This document shows, piece by piece, positions 24,401-38,200 of a stretch of DNA of 64,000 nucleotides (its first letter is position 1; each line of letters opens with the position of its first letter). The position numbers were made by a program, and so were the translations under genes. The stretch is taken from NCBI GenBank assembly GCA_003991915.1, contig RQTK01000024.1, positions 457,762-521,761 of the forward strand, written 5' to 3'. This DNA is from Elysia chlorotica (Eukaryota; Mollusca; Gastropoda; Plakobranchidae). The notes under the pieces are model-generated. The model was not told the DNA's origin, did not search any database, and was given only the letters and a program-made list of their open reading frames with translations.

Positions 24401-27400
24401 CATAATTATTAGGTAAATCTATAAATAAAACTGTTTACAGATCAGGTACCTTAAAGCCAAAGCAATTCATGCGAGTCCAGAGAATTAGATTTTATGTAAC
24501 TACAAACTAATTTTGCCAGACATTGGCCAGGACCTGTTACTTTATACCCATAATTAAGGCACTGCACATGTTCCATGCTACTAGTTACATTTACTATTTA
24601 GTGATTTCGCCTGTTAGTTCTACAGATGCTCACAATAGCTTGTATTGTATCATCCAACCAATCAAAAAAGAACATTACTAAATATGATGTTACATCATTA
24701 TGCTAATGAACAAGCACTTTTACACCTCTCACTCGTAGTCTAGATCAAAATCCCTGATCTTTCGTGCAGACATCCAAGCAATGTTACCAAAGATATTTAT
24801 GACTTATGATGTTCATAATGGTTGGACATGCCCAACCAGGCAATGTGAGTGCGTCATGAAATTTACCCAAGGCCGTCCATGGGCAGACACACAGCCTAAA
24901 CAATATAGCATATCATATATAGTGCTGACGTTGGACATTGTGCAAACAAACCCCTACACACAGCCTAAAAGCTAACAATAAACTCAAAGCCAATGTGACG
25001 TTTTCAAGGCATTGGTGCCAGCCTTCTTTTTTCCCCTGAGGATGTCAAGTGACATGCTATTTAAAAAAAAGAACGACAGTTATAGTAACATATTACAAAA
25101 TTCCTTCCCTTTGACTACCCTCATTTCTGAGGGTTAAAATGGTAAAGTTTGATCCTGAAGGGAAGTTCAGTTGACACCAGTATGTATAGTGCCGTGTTAA
25201 TAAGTGTTATGACAATCAACGAGAGGATGTCTAGTGCCGCGTTATAAAAAGGTTAAAAAGATTCATGAATGTCACCGTTTTGATTTAGTTCTAATTTTAC
25301 TTATTGAACAAAAAGTTCTCAGCATAAAAATAACTACCCTTCAGGTGAAATATTTTGTTTGAAATTCCATACAGTTGAAGATCTTTAAAAACATGTTTGT
25401 TTGCTTGTTGGCTTCTTATTTGACATCCTGCATACCAATTAAATTACGAGTGAACAAGAAAAAGTATGATAAAAAATTAAATTAATTAAATTAAAAAAAA
25501 AACAAAAAAAAAACATATTGATACAAAGTACAAGAAAAAAAAGATAAAAAATAAAATGATGTTTTTCACATCTAATGAGGATGAAGCTGCCTAAACATAT
25601 AACAGCTTTTATGCCACTCAGAATCTAATTAAATTAAATTAAATTAAATACAATAAAATAAAATAAACACACAAATATTTAAGTATGATTCACAAAGTGC
25701 AAACAATAAAGAACATTGGCATATTGCAATAAAATAATTTTGTGCTCAACAACATTAAAAGTCAGCCTTTGAAAATGCAAAATAAGTTTCTTACTTTTTG
25801 CTCAGAGCAAATACAAAGAAATCAAATATATAATAACAGTGATGAAAGCACGGTAAATCAATGCAATAGACAAGAACAATATGAATGCACTTAACTCTAG
25901 GCAATCGTTTCAAAATAATAAACAGGCCAGTTAGGCAAATCTACAGTCTATTAACTATTGGGTAATCACATGGATACCATACATGCCTTTTGTGAGGCAA
26001 AGTAAGGATAGAACAAAAAACATTTTATGAAAAGTCATATTTCCAAAAGTACCTTAGATCACAGGTTGAGTGTTTTGTCATAAACTATGGACCTTTAGGG
26101 GAAAAAAATAGAAAAATAGAAAAACATTAATTTATAAAAAGCTGAGATTTTGCATATTCAAGCTTTCTGTTAGTTTTCTGCATGGAATATTAAGGAAGAC
26201 ATTACTTAAAAGTATGCAAAAACAAAAATAAAAAGATATGCACGTTTAAGCACAATTATTCTCCCCCCAGATTTAGTATTTCATAACATATCAGAGTATG
26301 CATAGCATATTTAAAACTTCGGAATTTTAATTTGACAAGAGAATGGTTAGACACAGGCAATATTCTTAATTTTGCTGTATTAGTGACTTCTTTTATAAAC
26401 ATAGAAAACATATACCTAAAAACCTGGATATGTCAGATTAACACATAGAATATTTAATTGACAAACATTGAACCAAATAAGAGCATTTAGTCCCTTGATT
26501 TCAACTCTCAACATAAATACATCCGATCAATACGTTTCATTGTAGCCAGGCAAAAAACAACAATAAAATACTGTATTTTTAACAGAAAAAAATTAGAAGA
26601 AACATATTTTTTCAAAATTAAATATAATTTTATGATTGTACTTTTGTGGGCTTGAGCTTTTACATAGGAGAGGATAGCAAGAGGAACAATGTAAAAACAC
26701 TTTCACGGCATTAGCTTCTTCACATCACATTCTGAGTTCACAGTCAAAATTCCAGAACAAAAATTTCACAAATACAAACTTGATCAAATGAGTCTTAATT
26801 TTCAAAATGTAAGTGAAATTGCACTTCTCAATGGTTACATAGACAACAAAAATGATTAATGATGAAAAAGAGGTTAATATTCACACATTTAACAAAAATA
26901 TTAACAAACTAAAGAGTAACATAAAAACAAAAATTATTTTCTACAAAAATAATAAAAAGCACACATTTTGTATTAGTTGCTAATGTATTACTGGTTTCAA
27001 TGTAACCATTGTAATTGGCATAACACATACCATACTTTATATTATGTATCTCATAAGAAATGATTTTACACATCCATCTTAAACACTGAAACACCAGAAT
27101 TGAAATTTATTAATTGTAAATATGTCACAGAATCGCTATCAAATAAAAACAAAAAACAAATACAACCTCCTATTATTTTCAACCAAACTTGCCCAGTTCA
27201 GCTTAAGTAAAAATATATAATTATACAGATCATCTATCCCTCCCCTTACATATTTACTTTAAGTGAGAGGATTTTACTTGTTCTCTTTTCAACAAACCTC
27301 AAACTTAAGACTTTACTTGCCTAGAGTTCAAAATTTAATACAAAGGCAGATATATCTCATCCACTGCACTATTTATAGTGTGGAAGGGATTTTGAACAAA

Positions 27401-27902
27401 ATAATGTTAGATCCACTGAATTTCTAGAAAAGCAGAAGCTATTTTGAGATAAAATCACCACTATGATAAGAAAATATTCAAAGTAATATTTAACCATTTG
27501 CCCTCTTGGCAACAACTGTACCACAGTAAGCAGAGCAATAGAAGGGAATAGCTAAATAAAACCCAAACATTCTCCCCCGACATGCCCCTTCCCCCTCCAA
27601 AAAAAATGTCTTTACAGAGGTTGAAAGTAGAATAAATGAAGTATATAGTTAAGAAAAACATTTGTATTGTTCACGTTATCACAAATGAGTTAAGTGACAT
27701 TTTTAAAACAATATGTCAAAATCTTGAAACATAAATATGACACCTTTTTTTTTTTTTACTATAAGCATTTGAAAATCAGTCTCACTCGCTGATGAAAACA
27801 AGCAGCATCAATTTCATGAACTTTATCTCAGTGTTTTTCTTTGATAGTAGAGTTCTTCTAGGAATGACACAGTTACCTATGCTGAAAACTTGGAACCGTT
27901 CA
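21449..27902. other. Intergenic AT-rich sequence and the ZZEF1 3' UTR; no gene seen
   Basis: Both strands carry only short, low-complexity open frames with no family resemblance. The part next to 27902 must contain the 3' UTR of the minus-strand gene. Minus-strand AATAAA hexamers are frequent (for example at 27106-27111 and about 23774), so its end is undetermined. Simple A- and AT-rich pentamer stretches occur at about 25470-25560 and 25625-25670. One SINE-like element is annotated separately at 23340-23490. Confidence 0.6.
23340..23490 (-). mobile_element. SINE-like element, tRNA head plus shared body (copy 1)
   Basis: Read on the minus strand it has an A-box-like gtggtagagtgttga and a B-box-like gcgattcaaaac about 30 bases on. 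Downstream is a body motif ggtgtcattgtaacgtgac. The same order (A box, B box, nearly the same body motif) recurs at 58040-58170. This supports a dispersed tRNA-derived SINE family rather than chance. Confidence 0.55.
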
Positions 27903-29205
27903 CTATTTATCTTTGTCTTTGGGCTTTGTAGGAGAATTTTTTTCTTCCACAACACTTTTACTGTTGATGAGTCTTGACTCGAGTGTTGACATGACATCCC
28001 CGTCTGCGATCATCCCCATTAGGTTTTTGAAGAGGTCTGTAGCCAGATTGGGATAGCTGATCTCTGATCCAACAGCAGCAACATTAAACAGGCCCTGTAG
28101 ATAACAAGCCAGAATCAATCAAAAGCGCTTCATAAGCTCCGTTCACTTTAAAAACTCTATGTGATACTATTGTGTTAAAGCCAAACATGCCCCTTTATTG
28201 TGTGATTTGAGGAGTGCAAGAAATTAAAATGAAATGAAGGAAAAGAGAAAAAAAAGTAGTCATGTTAAGCTTTGATTTATCTAACTTTAAAAAAGTAATG
28301 AAACAGAAACAACAAATTTCAATTCTTGAAGTTTTTCAGGAAAAAAAGAAATTCAAAATGTGATGTGTTTAAAATTTATCCAACGCGTAAGAAATAATAA
28401 CAAAACAAAACAAAAATAGATTTTATTTCTTGATGCGATCTCATTTGCTTTTCAAGATTGCTCCACCGCAGATTCAAAAGTTAACATTGACTGCTCATGA
28501 ATTCAGTGCTCCTTGTGATCAATCTAAAGGAGATAGAAGCAGCATTTTAAAATCTTTCATGACATCCCCAAGACTAGAGGAAACAAGGAAGGCGAGAAAC
28601 TACCAGTGTTCAGACAACCAGGCAGACACCAAAAAGCTAGGTCACACTTGCAAACAACTGCACAGCATTTCCAAGTCCCGTAACACCTGGAGGACTCTTG
28701 TCTAAGATACTTGTCCCACACAGGGTCATCACTACATAATGATGGTTGCTTGTTTGTTGCATGATTGTCCATCCAAGACCAGACCATATTATGGATGGGT
28801 CCCAAAACTAACGTCTGATAATTTTACATGCTTGTACATGGAGATTTGGTGGGATAACCGGACTTCTATCTTGTATCAGCCGATCGCAATGCACTGAAAA
28901 CGATCTAACCATTAGAGAGAAAGGTTCAAACCCAGGATTTCTCACAATGATGCTTTACTGGCTACACTACTCCAACCACCATCAGACTATATGAAATATA
29001 AATAACTGTACTAAATTTGAAAGTAAACGGCAACTGCAGAGAAAAATATTTCATAAAATGCAACCAGACACTTGCTATAAATGAAGATAGAATGAGAAAT
29101 AAAGAACAAATCTATACACTAATAAAATGACTAGAAGCTTACCTGAAATAGACTGGGATATATATCACTAAGTGCTGCAAGGTATTCATCAGTGATCCCC
29201 CATTC
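27903..29205 (-). CDS. ZZEF1: ZZEF1 last two exons and stop
   Basis: Exon 29143-29205 encodes EWGITDEYLAALSDIYPSLF followed by Gln. Terminal exon 27903-28094 encodes GLFNVAAVGSEISYPNLATD, LFKNLMGMIADGDVMSTLES and a lysine-rich tail ending KPKDKDK before TAG. The two join in phase 0. The charged tail is low in complexity. The 3' UTR starts below 27903. Confidence 0.88.
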
Positions 29206-32200
29206 CTGTGGATAGTGATGAAATATTTATGCAAAAAATGTTTTCCTAAAAGGCTTTGGAGAGGACAAATAAGTTAAAGCATTCCCTGCCATTATAAAGT
29301 TTCATTAAATCTCTCTAATTATACTTAGCACTATATTTTTTTCAGAACATCACCTGAATATCATTTATACTGAATATATCAAAGTTAAATATAAAAGAAG
29401 GTCTAAAGAACAATTACATTCAGAATTGAAATATGTGAAATTTTCCTTCAAACAACTTCTAAGAAAAGTACAAACTTGGCAGGATTTTTCTTTGAAGATC
29501 GTATCTTTGTCTCTCAATTCCAGTTCTATGCTCTTTTATCTCATTCAAAGCATTTGAACTCACATTGGCTAGATTTTCTGTCTGGAGGAAGAGGGTGGTA
29601 AGTGCCCTCATAACAGCTGGTTGAAAGGAGGTTCCTGGTTTAGAGTTTCCACCACTGGAGGCCCCACAGGCTGTGTTGGTCTGGTCCGTGTCTTTGTTGG
29701 TCATATTCTGATACAGGTCCCACAGCGGTTTCAACAGACTGAGGTCGATGTCTGGCATGGTCTTGCTCTGCACGACAAACACAACAACAAAAAAATGACA
29801 AAGAATATAATGAAAGATATGAAGTTAAAAAGCAAAAAAAAACACACAAAAAACCCAACAATAAATACAACATAATAAAATATTGCAGTCTTTTCAATCT
29901 TTTCAAAACTCCAATGTAAGGTAAAAAGAAGCCAAGGATAAACTTTGGTTTGAGGTTTTGATAGGTTAAGGTTTCATGGTATAATAATATAATTTACTGA
30001 ACTCAAATCAATCAAATGTTTAATCATGAGATCAGCTTATAAGAATGTAAAGGCTTTGATAAAAATTAATATTGTATCACCCCTTTAACTTTACACTATT
30101 CAATCTTTATACTTACCTCATTATCACAGTTAGCTTTTCCTTGGAGTGCAACAATTTTCAACATGAGGTTGATCACCTTGAGTCTTTGTGTGCCTGGCTG
30201 TTTACACGCCACATACACCAGGCTGGTCCACAGCTGGTCCAAAGGCAAAGATCTGCCAGATTGGGTGAGAAAGTATGTAGGTAGAAAAACTCACCGGAGA
30301 GAGAGAGAGATAACTGATCGTCTTCAGAAAAGAACATTCCCCTTATAGCAAGTGATTTGGCCTTTTACTTCTGACACTGTAAAGATGCCAGATTAATTCT
30401 ACTTAATTTTTATTTTAGTTGTAGTGAAAAGTTATTTTCGTTGAACAACTGAACTACAAAAAGATTATGAATTTGGCCTCTGTGTTGTTTACAGTTGTAA
30501 AATCAACATGCATGAGTTAGTAACCAAAGGATTATATTGCACTCACATTGCACAACATACTCAAGGTTTCTCCCAATTTCTTCAAAATTTATGAACATGT
30601 CGCATAACTGACCTGGCAACAGTAGAAGATAAAACTGCCTTGAGGATAGTGTGTCCCGTCTCAAAACTGTCACAAATGCCTGGAGTGACAGTAAACTTGT
30701 AGCCCCAGTAGTTGGACATGTCTGGATCATAGTCCTCCAAGCAGAACCGATAGAACAGTGAGTCTCCTGTGGCAGAAATTGACAGAAATACATACAAAAA
30801 AGACATTAAAATAAACCATAGCAGATTTCCAGGTTTTAACAAAATCGCCCAAAACAAATAATCTATGGTGGCAAAACAAAGTTTGTACATAATTATAAGT
30901 TTTAAGCAAACCTCCTTCTGTTACTTTGTTTGAGACAAACATGATTTTTTTTATTTATCTGACAGTGTATTCAAGCACAATGTGCAAGTGTATATTGTTC
31001 AGTGTTGTATTAAAACAGTACTCATTTATTTGAATTTTGTCAAACATTCTTGTTTGTACAAACAGGGTAGTGCTATGTTGACATAAATGTGCTTCATATA
31101 TCTTGCATACCTGGAAGGCTGAATGACGACCACTTAGTGGACGAAGAGCCACAGAACATGTGGGAAGTTGAGCACAGCTTTTGACTGTCGGAAAACTTGA
31201 GTATATCGTCTTCTGCCGTGGCACACCTTCAATAAGAAATGTCATATAACAATAAACAGTTAAGGAAAGAAAGAAAGGGGCAAGGTAGACACATTAATTT
31301 GCAAGGTTTTTGTATCAAAATCAAGATATAATAAAACTGCTATGGCACACCTTAAAGAAATAATATCACATAGAAACAATTGTTGAAGTTACAGAAAGAG
31401 GCAACCATTGCTTTGCATGGTACTTATTTAACCCCCCCCCCCCCCCCCCCCCCCCCACCTAAAAAAAAAATTTAAAATGACAGTATTATATCAGTAAGCA
31501 TTATAGAATGTTTTCACAGTTTCACAATGTTTATGCACCAAGCAGTTGAATTTACATATAGAATTAGTTACAGAACATGTGGTAAGTGGAGCACAGCTTT
31601 TTGCTGTCAGAAAGCTTGAGTATATCATCCTTTGCCGTGGCACACCTTCAGCAAAAAGTATCATACAATAATAAACAGTTGAAGAGACAGAAAGAAAGGG
31701 GAAAGGTAAACACATGACTATGCAAGCTATCTATATCAAAATCATGATAATTTTATGGTTAAAGTGAGCATAAGGAAGGTATTGGCACTGATGCATCAAG
31801 TAAAGAAATTTTCATTTAGAAATAGATACATACAAACTAGGGTATATCTTTCTTGCTAGGATATTTGACAACAGAAATTAAGAGTTAAGGAGACTGTTCG
31901 GTGTCTTTCAAACCTAATGGTGTGCTTTGAGTAAAACTCTTAGTTCACTAATAGAGGATAATAATCTTGCTCAGTTTCATGCAAAATATAGAAGAGTAAG
32001 CCATAGGCATGACCACAAAGACAATTTATTTAAACTTTACTCAACAGGCTTCTATAAATTATTTTATTTACACACATGACAGTTCTCCAATTTAAATGCA
32101 CCCCAGTATAAGTATCATATCCACTATATCCCAAAGTATTCAGTAACCAATATTGTGATTTTCACGGACTCACAATACGTTTTCCAAGCTCTAAAATTTT

Positions 32201-35200
32201 ACACGTAAAAACAAGATCTGACGCAAATCCTTCAAAGTTCTAACCACTTATAGCAACCTATGGACTGAAACAGAGACAATACACTTTATGGGACAATACA
32301 GAAACTCACAAAGACCTGCAGATACCACAGCATTGCATTGGACAAAAGGTCAAAAGCCCCAACGTTGTTGGATCAACATCAACAACCAACAACAACAACA
32401 ATAACATCATTATCCCAAAATAAGCCTGCAACATCAAATATTACTCAAATATTATCCAACAATCATTTGTTCAATATTAGAGTCATTCTCATTAAAAATC
32501 ACCCCCCCCCCCCACCAACCGCCCATAAACAAAACAAAAACCCAGAGAGAAAGCCTTTGGACACACACACCTGGAATCGAACGTGATGGTGAGGTAAGAA
32601 GCCCCTGGCAGCTGGACCTGCCCCTTCTTCTTGTCCGCCAGCGTGTAGTTGTGTGCAGACTCGCAGGTGACCGCCTGCAGCTTCAGCTCCTCCATGAACT
32701 GGGCTGCTGTGAACGCAATGGGCACCAGGCTGGCCGCGTCACACAGGTGGATAACCTTGTCTACAACCTTGAGGGGGAAAAATGAAGATTTAGTAAACTA
32801 AAGATCACCTTCTCTAAAACCCAAAGGGAACTAGATTTAGAAAATTTATGATTGCAAACATTCCAATAAAACATGAACTAATTATCTTTTTCTTTTTTTC
32901 ATACCTAAAAAGACAAAACATCTGTAATACACATTGTAATTTTATTTTTCTATATCTTATTAGTTTACATATCAGGAGGTCTGAAATTTTAGCTAGAAGC
33001 TCTACTTATAATTATTACAGTGTTTTGCATCTTCTAAATCTAATTAGTATTGCATCTATATGCAAGGCACCAAAAAAAAAAATTTCAAAATAGGTATAGC
33101 GAGAAAATGTGCTTTTTCTAAAAGCTACTGATTTTAAGGTAGAACATGTTGGCAGTGTGACAAAATATTTTGCAGCCAAGACTTCACAGTGGACTTACCT
33201 TTGAGAAGAAAAACTGTGAGTCAATCTTGTGTAGCAGGTCCAGGACGGAGGGGATCTGCTTGACATCCTTGCAGCCCATGAGGCTCGAGTTGATGGGCGG
33301 TCCGTCGTCAGGCCAGTGGGCCAGCAGGCTTGTCAGGGTGTGGCGGGCGTACAGAACACACATGGCCAGGTTCACCTGGTGAGGGGGTGGGGGGTTAGAA
33401 GAAAGGTGGCTCAAAAAGTGGCGGGCGTACAGAACACACATGGCCAGGTTCACCTGGTGGGGGGGTGGGTTAGAAGAAAGGTGTCTCAAAAAGTGGCGAG
33501 CATACAGAACACACGTGAAATATGTCTCAAAAAGTGACAAGCATTAATGGCAGGTTTTACCTGGATTAAGGGAGAGGATTGAAAGAAAGGTGTCTTAGAA
33601 AGTGACAAGTATACAGAACACACAGAGCCAAGTTCGCCTGATGGCCTTTGAATTGGAAGGAAGATGTATCAAAAAGTGACAAACATATTAAGAAGAAAGA
33701 TGCCTAAAAAATTAATATTGCCATGTGCACATAAGCAGAAAGGTGGGTGGATAGTTAAATTATTATTAAGATTGTTAGGAAATTTTCTAAAAAGTAAGAT
33801 AAAATTAAATTATCCTGTTAATAAGTGAAACATTTTTTGGGTGGTTGTTTATATAAGCAGCAGCACAATATTTAGATACTAACAAAAAAAAAATACATCT
33901 GACAATCAGATTCATGTGTCTCTCATGTACACATTCTTATCAATGAATAATTCAGACATTATAAAAGGCACAACAAACAAAAAAAGAATAAAATATCTAT
34001 AATGACCCTGATGTGCAAAGACCAAAATTTCAATTCCCTAAAGGTACTTTTTCGCTTGCGTATACAAAATTATTAGAATATTGAGAGATCCTTGATGAAT
34101 TGGATAACTTCTTAACAGTATGTCAAATTATTTAATTCAAGAGCTTTGCAAAATACTTTATACATTCACAAGCAGCAAGGCTTAGCAGAATTATACCTTG
34201 TGCAGAGAATCTCTGGGACCCGCCCTGCCGTGTTTCTCCAACTCCTTCTTCAACAGCTGAGCACTCTTGCCTCGCTGGCGTTCACTGATCTCTCGTGCTA
34301 AGATTTCCTGCTGCTGGAACAGGTTCTGAGGATTATCTCCCATCTCATCCTCGGCTACCTTTAGAACTCTGAATTAAAAAAAAAAGTTAAAAAAATTACT
34401 TTAGAGTTCTCCTGGGAAGGAAGGGAAAGTGAAACTTATCAGAGGATAAAAGTTCAAAGAGGAGGGCAAAAATTAAGATAGGTATTTATTAATTCTTGTG
34501 TAATAAAAAAATTTTTTAAAGCCCTTTTCTTGTATATTTCAACTATTTTGTTAATAAATCGATTGGTGTTGATTGTTGTTCTGGGAGGAGACAAGAAGAA
34601 GAAGAGAGAGGAAAAGAGAGCTCTCATTGCTTCATAAAAAATGTTTACATTCAACATATCCTGTCCAGCTACATCTTGATATACAGCTCTTTTTTAATGC
34701 TGAAACAAACATACATTCATGGTATAACTTTTTCCATTTCAAAATAGTAAATACTTGCATATTTCAAGGAAATTTTCCCCACACAGTCACATATTCTATT
34801 TGAAAGTCAAATTCCAGAAACCAATATCTCAAAATAGTTTGCCTAGGCAAAGAAATGTTACTGTACTGCCACTACAATGAGCTCTTTAAAAGGCACAAAA
34901 CAAAATAAACAAAAATCATGTATGCTACTGGTAAACTATCATAGTACAGAAAGTAAAAAGATAAGAAAGAGTAGAAAGAAGATTACAATAATCTGAAAAA
35001 AAAATTAACCATGCTTGGCACTCTTGGCACTCTTTCCTTAGAACTTAGCATTGCAAGCTTCTGATTGCTTTGTCATGTATTAAAATTTCTTGCTGTGGAA
35101 AACGGATTGGAATCTTTTAAATCATCTTTACAAAAGACAATGTTGTAAGAAACAGCCAGTCAAGATGTTTTTCAAAAGAACAAGCAATAAAATAAAGACT

Positions 35201-38200
35201 TACCTTTTAACTTTATCCTCACTGGAGTGCCTGGCTATACCCTTGTCAATGTAGACACTATCAGTCATGAATTTATCTTTCTGTTCCTCCTCTGAGCTGT
35301 CTCTCCTGAAAACATGCCAAAATGTATTGCATTTTAATTCTTACGTTCCAACTGCAGTCTTTATTTTTTGTGTGTGACGTGTTTCATTTTTCAAATGTGT
35401 ATATTTCCCTCACTGCCTGTCTGACTGAACTGTTTATATACACTGCCAGCCATTCTAGAATTTTCTCCACTATTATTTATGCTCTGAGGCTAAAAAAAAA
35501 TGTCCAACACAAAATTATTAAAGTATTAATGCTTTTGTGAAATAATAAAGTGTACACATTATGCTCCAGTACAGCTGCAAAACTCATCTTCAACATTCAC
35601 AGTAAAAGTCTAAATTTTTCATCGTGCACCCCTAAGTATGAAATTAATCTGTTTTAATTGTTTTAAATCTGCTTTTTCAAAAGTTGGTTTCTTACAATCT
35701 CACACAGATATCAAAGGAATAAAGCTTGGCAGATTTATATGCTGCTACACAAAGACAGATCTGGAATTGTGGAAAAATACTTTTAAAAAATTCCAGATCT
35801 ACTTATAATTAATCCAGTGGTCTGCCCCTCCTAATTCTAATTTATATAATACAATAAACTTTGAGCCACACATTATTGTGGTTTTTTTTTCCCTAGATGT
35901 TTGTGCATCCATTTTCACAAAAAGCTTACCTCTACCACTGTAGAAATATACTTAAAATAAAAAAAATCCAGATCTACTTATGATTAATCCAGTGGCCTGC
36001 CTCGCCTAAATCCAATTTATATAATACACAAAAACAGAATAGGATTACAACAACTTGTGTTTCAGTTGGCCATACCAAGAAGGGGCTACTAAAAATATAA
36101 ATGTGTACCACAAAAATGCTAAAAGGTAAATGTTTACAGGGGGGGCTTAATGCAAAGATGGACATACCATTTCTTGATAAAATCAGCGAGCTTTTTCTCT
36201 TTTCCTTCTCCACAGCTGAAAACCAAAACAGGACTGAATCAGTGATGTTAATATAATGGAATTCCTATCTAAAGGTCAATCAAACAGCCATTAAAAAAAG
36301 GGGGGGACTATCATATTCATGAGTGTCAACCCTTTTCTTTTTGGCAAAGGAAAGAGAAATTGAAAGTTTTTCTGTAATATCAGCTCTATTTGCTTTCCAA
36401 CAATAACCTTTTTCAAGCACAAAAGTTCATAACTCGTGTCTAAATTTTAATTGGTTGTGTCAAAAAAACAAATATAAGTGTCTTTGAAATTTGCACTCAC
36501 ACACAAAAAAAGATGAGGAAAGCATTGTAAGAGCAAAAGTGTAGATTTATCACCCACACCAATATTTTACTACAAATTTTAAGTTTTGTCCTCATAGTAT
36601 CATGATTCTGTCCTTGTTTTCTCGTTTAATATATTTACAAGTTTACAATGAATCTTTTTTTTTTTACGAAAGTTGAAAAGACCTAAAAGTACATGAAATA
36701 ATAAAATGGAAAAAAAAATGTTATTTTTCAAACTAAAGAAACAGAAAACATTAAAAAAAAAAAAACATCGTAAAACCCCCACAAATTCTTTGTGGAACAT
36801 GTCTTACTTTTCCACAATAAACTTCAGAACCTCGTCTGAATCCCCATTACTCATTGAGCAAACTGCGTGGAGCACCAGGATAGGAATGTCAAACTCTGCA
36901 TGCAAACCCTGCAGAAAAGGCAAAGCAGTGTGATGGTTACTACTTTCAATATGGATACTGGATCTTATTCTAATATTATTATATTTTGAAAGAAATAAAA
37001 AAGACAGTCCTGCAAGGAGTACTTTGTTCCAAATCATTCGTGCTGGTCACCACTCTTGTTTGAGGAATTAATTAATATCTTATTTGTATCCGAAGTTGAA
37101 TACACACTAAATTTAACATAAATTTTATCAGGAAATGAGAAAAAAAATTCGAATTACAATTTTGACGGATCCTCTTGAATTTATAAAAAAAAGATGTCTG
37201 TGTCAAGTTTTTATGAAAGAGATGATTCAATTTCAGAAGTCCACTGAGCTAGAGACCTAGATTATTGGCAACTGATATGTGTCTTAAGTATAACAAAATG
37301 CCTGGGGGAAAAAAAAGAACTGTAAACTATATGATTTCTTAGTTTAAATTACACTTGTTAAGTATTCGTCACTGAAGCCTGTACTCCATGCAGTAGAAAT
37401 AAAAACTAACATTATAAGAATTTTCTGCATTTTATGAAAACATTTCCATCAAATAACAACAAAGGCTGAGACTGAAACCCCATCCCAGAAAAAGGTGATT
37501 CTCCAACAAATGCATTACGTGATGTCACTTATAGACACAATACAGCAAAAAAGTCTTTCAGATCTCACCACTATAAACTTTTTTAGATCAGGTTCGAGGT
37601 TCAACTGACTCCACATGTCTTCCATTTCGGTGAGGGAATCCTTTTCTGAAGCAGCGTCCTTGGTATCCCCTTCTTTCGCCTTATCAGACTCCTTTTTATC
37701 ACTGTCTGTAGAGGAGGCAGCCACCTCTGTTTTAGAACCGGCTGGTAAGGACTCTTTTCCAGTGGCGTCTAATCCTAAGGCATTAAGAAGTTTGTCATTC
37801 ATCTTTTCACTCTTTGTGGGGGAAGCGCCTTCATCACTATCATAAGCACTTTTATCTTTCGATGTCAAGCTGCTGTCACTGCTGCTATCGGTCGGACAAC
37901 TCAAGTCACCTTCATCATCGTCGGACTCACCAAACAGATGTAAGCTTCCATTATCATCATCGTTATATACATCATCCTCTTTAAAACCGTCCTTGCAACT
38001 CATAAACATATCGGAAAATTCGTCTTCACTGTCTGTACCATCAGGAGACTTTTTCAGTTTCTTACTCTCCTCCTTCTTTTGCCTCTTTGTGTTTTTGTGC
38101 TTACTCCTCTTGGAGCTGGATCCGTCATGTGTATACCACATGAGAGAGAGGACCTAGGGATAGCAAATAAGGAATGAGTAAAAAAAATAAATGAAAAGAC

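Noticed and set aside
24203..24975. Short open frames in the intergenic region
   Set aside because: They are under 70 codons, AT-biased, match no family I know and have no exon partners.
28810..28990. tRNA-like segment with ggttcaaaccc
   Set aside because: The B box is good, but no convincing A box or cloverleaf is present. It may be a weak SINE relic and was not annotated.
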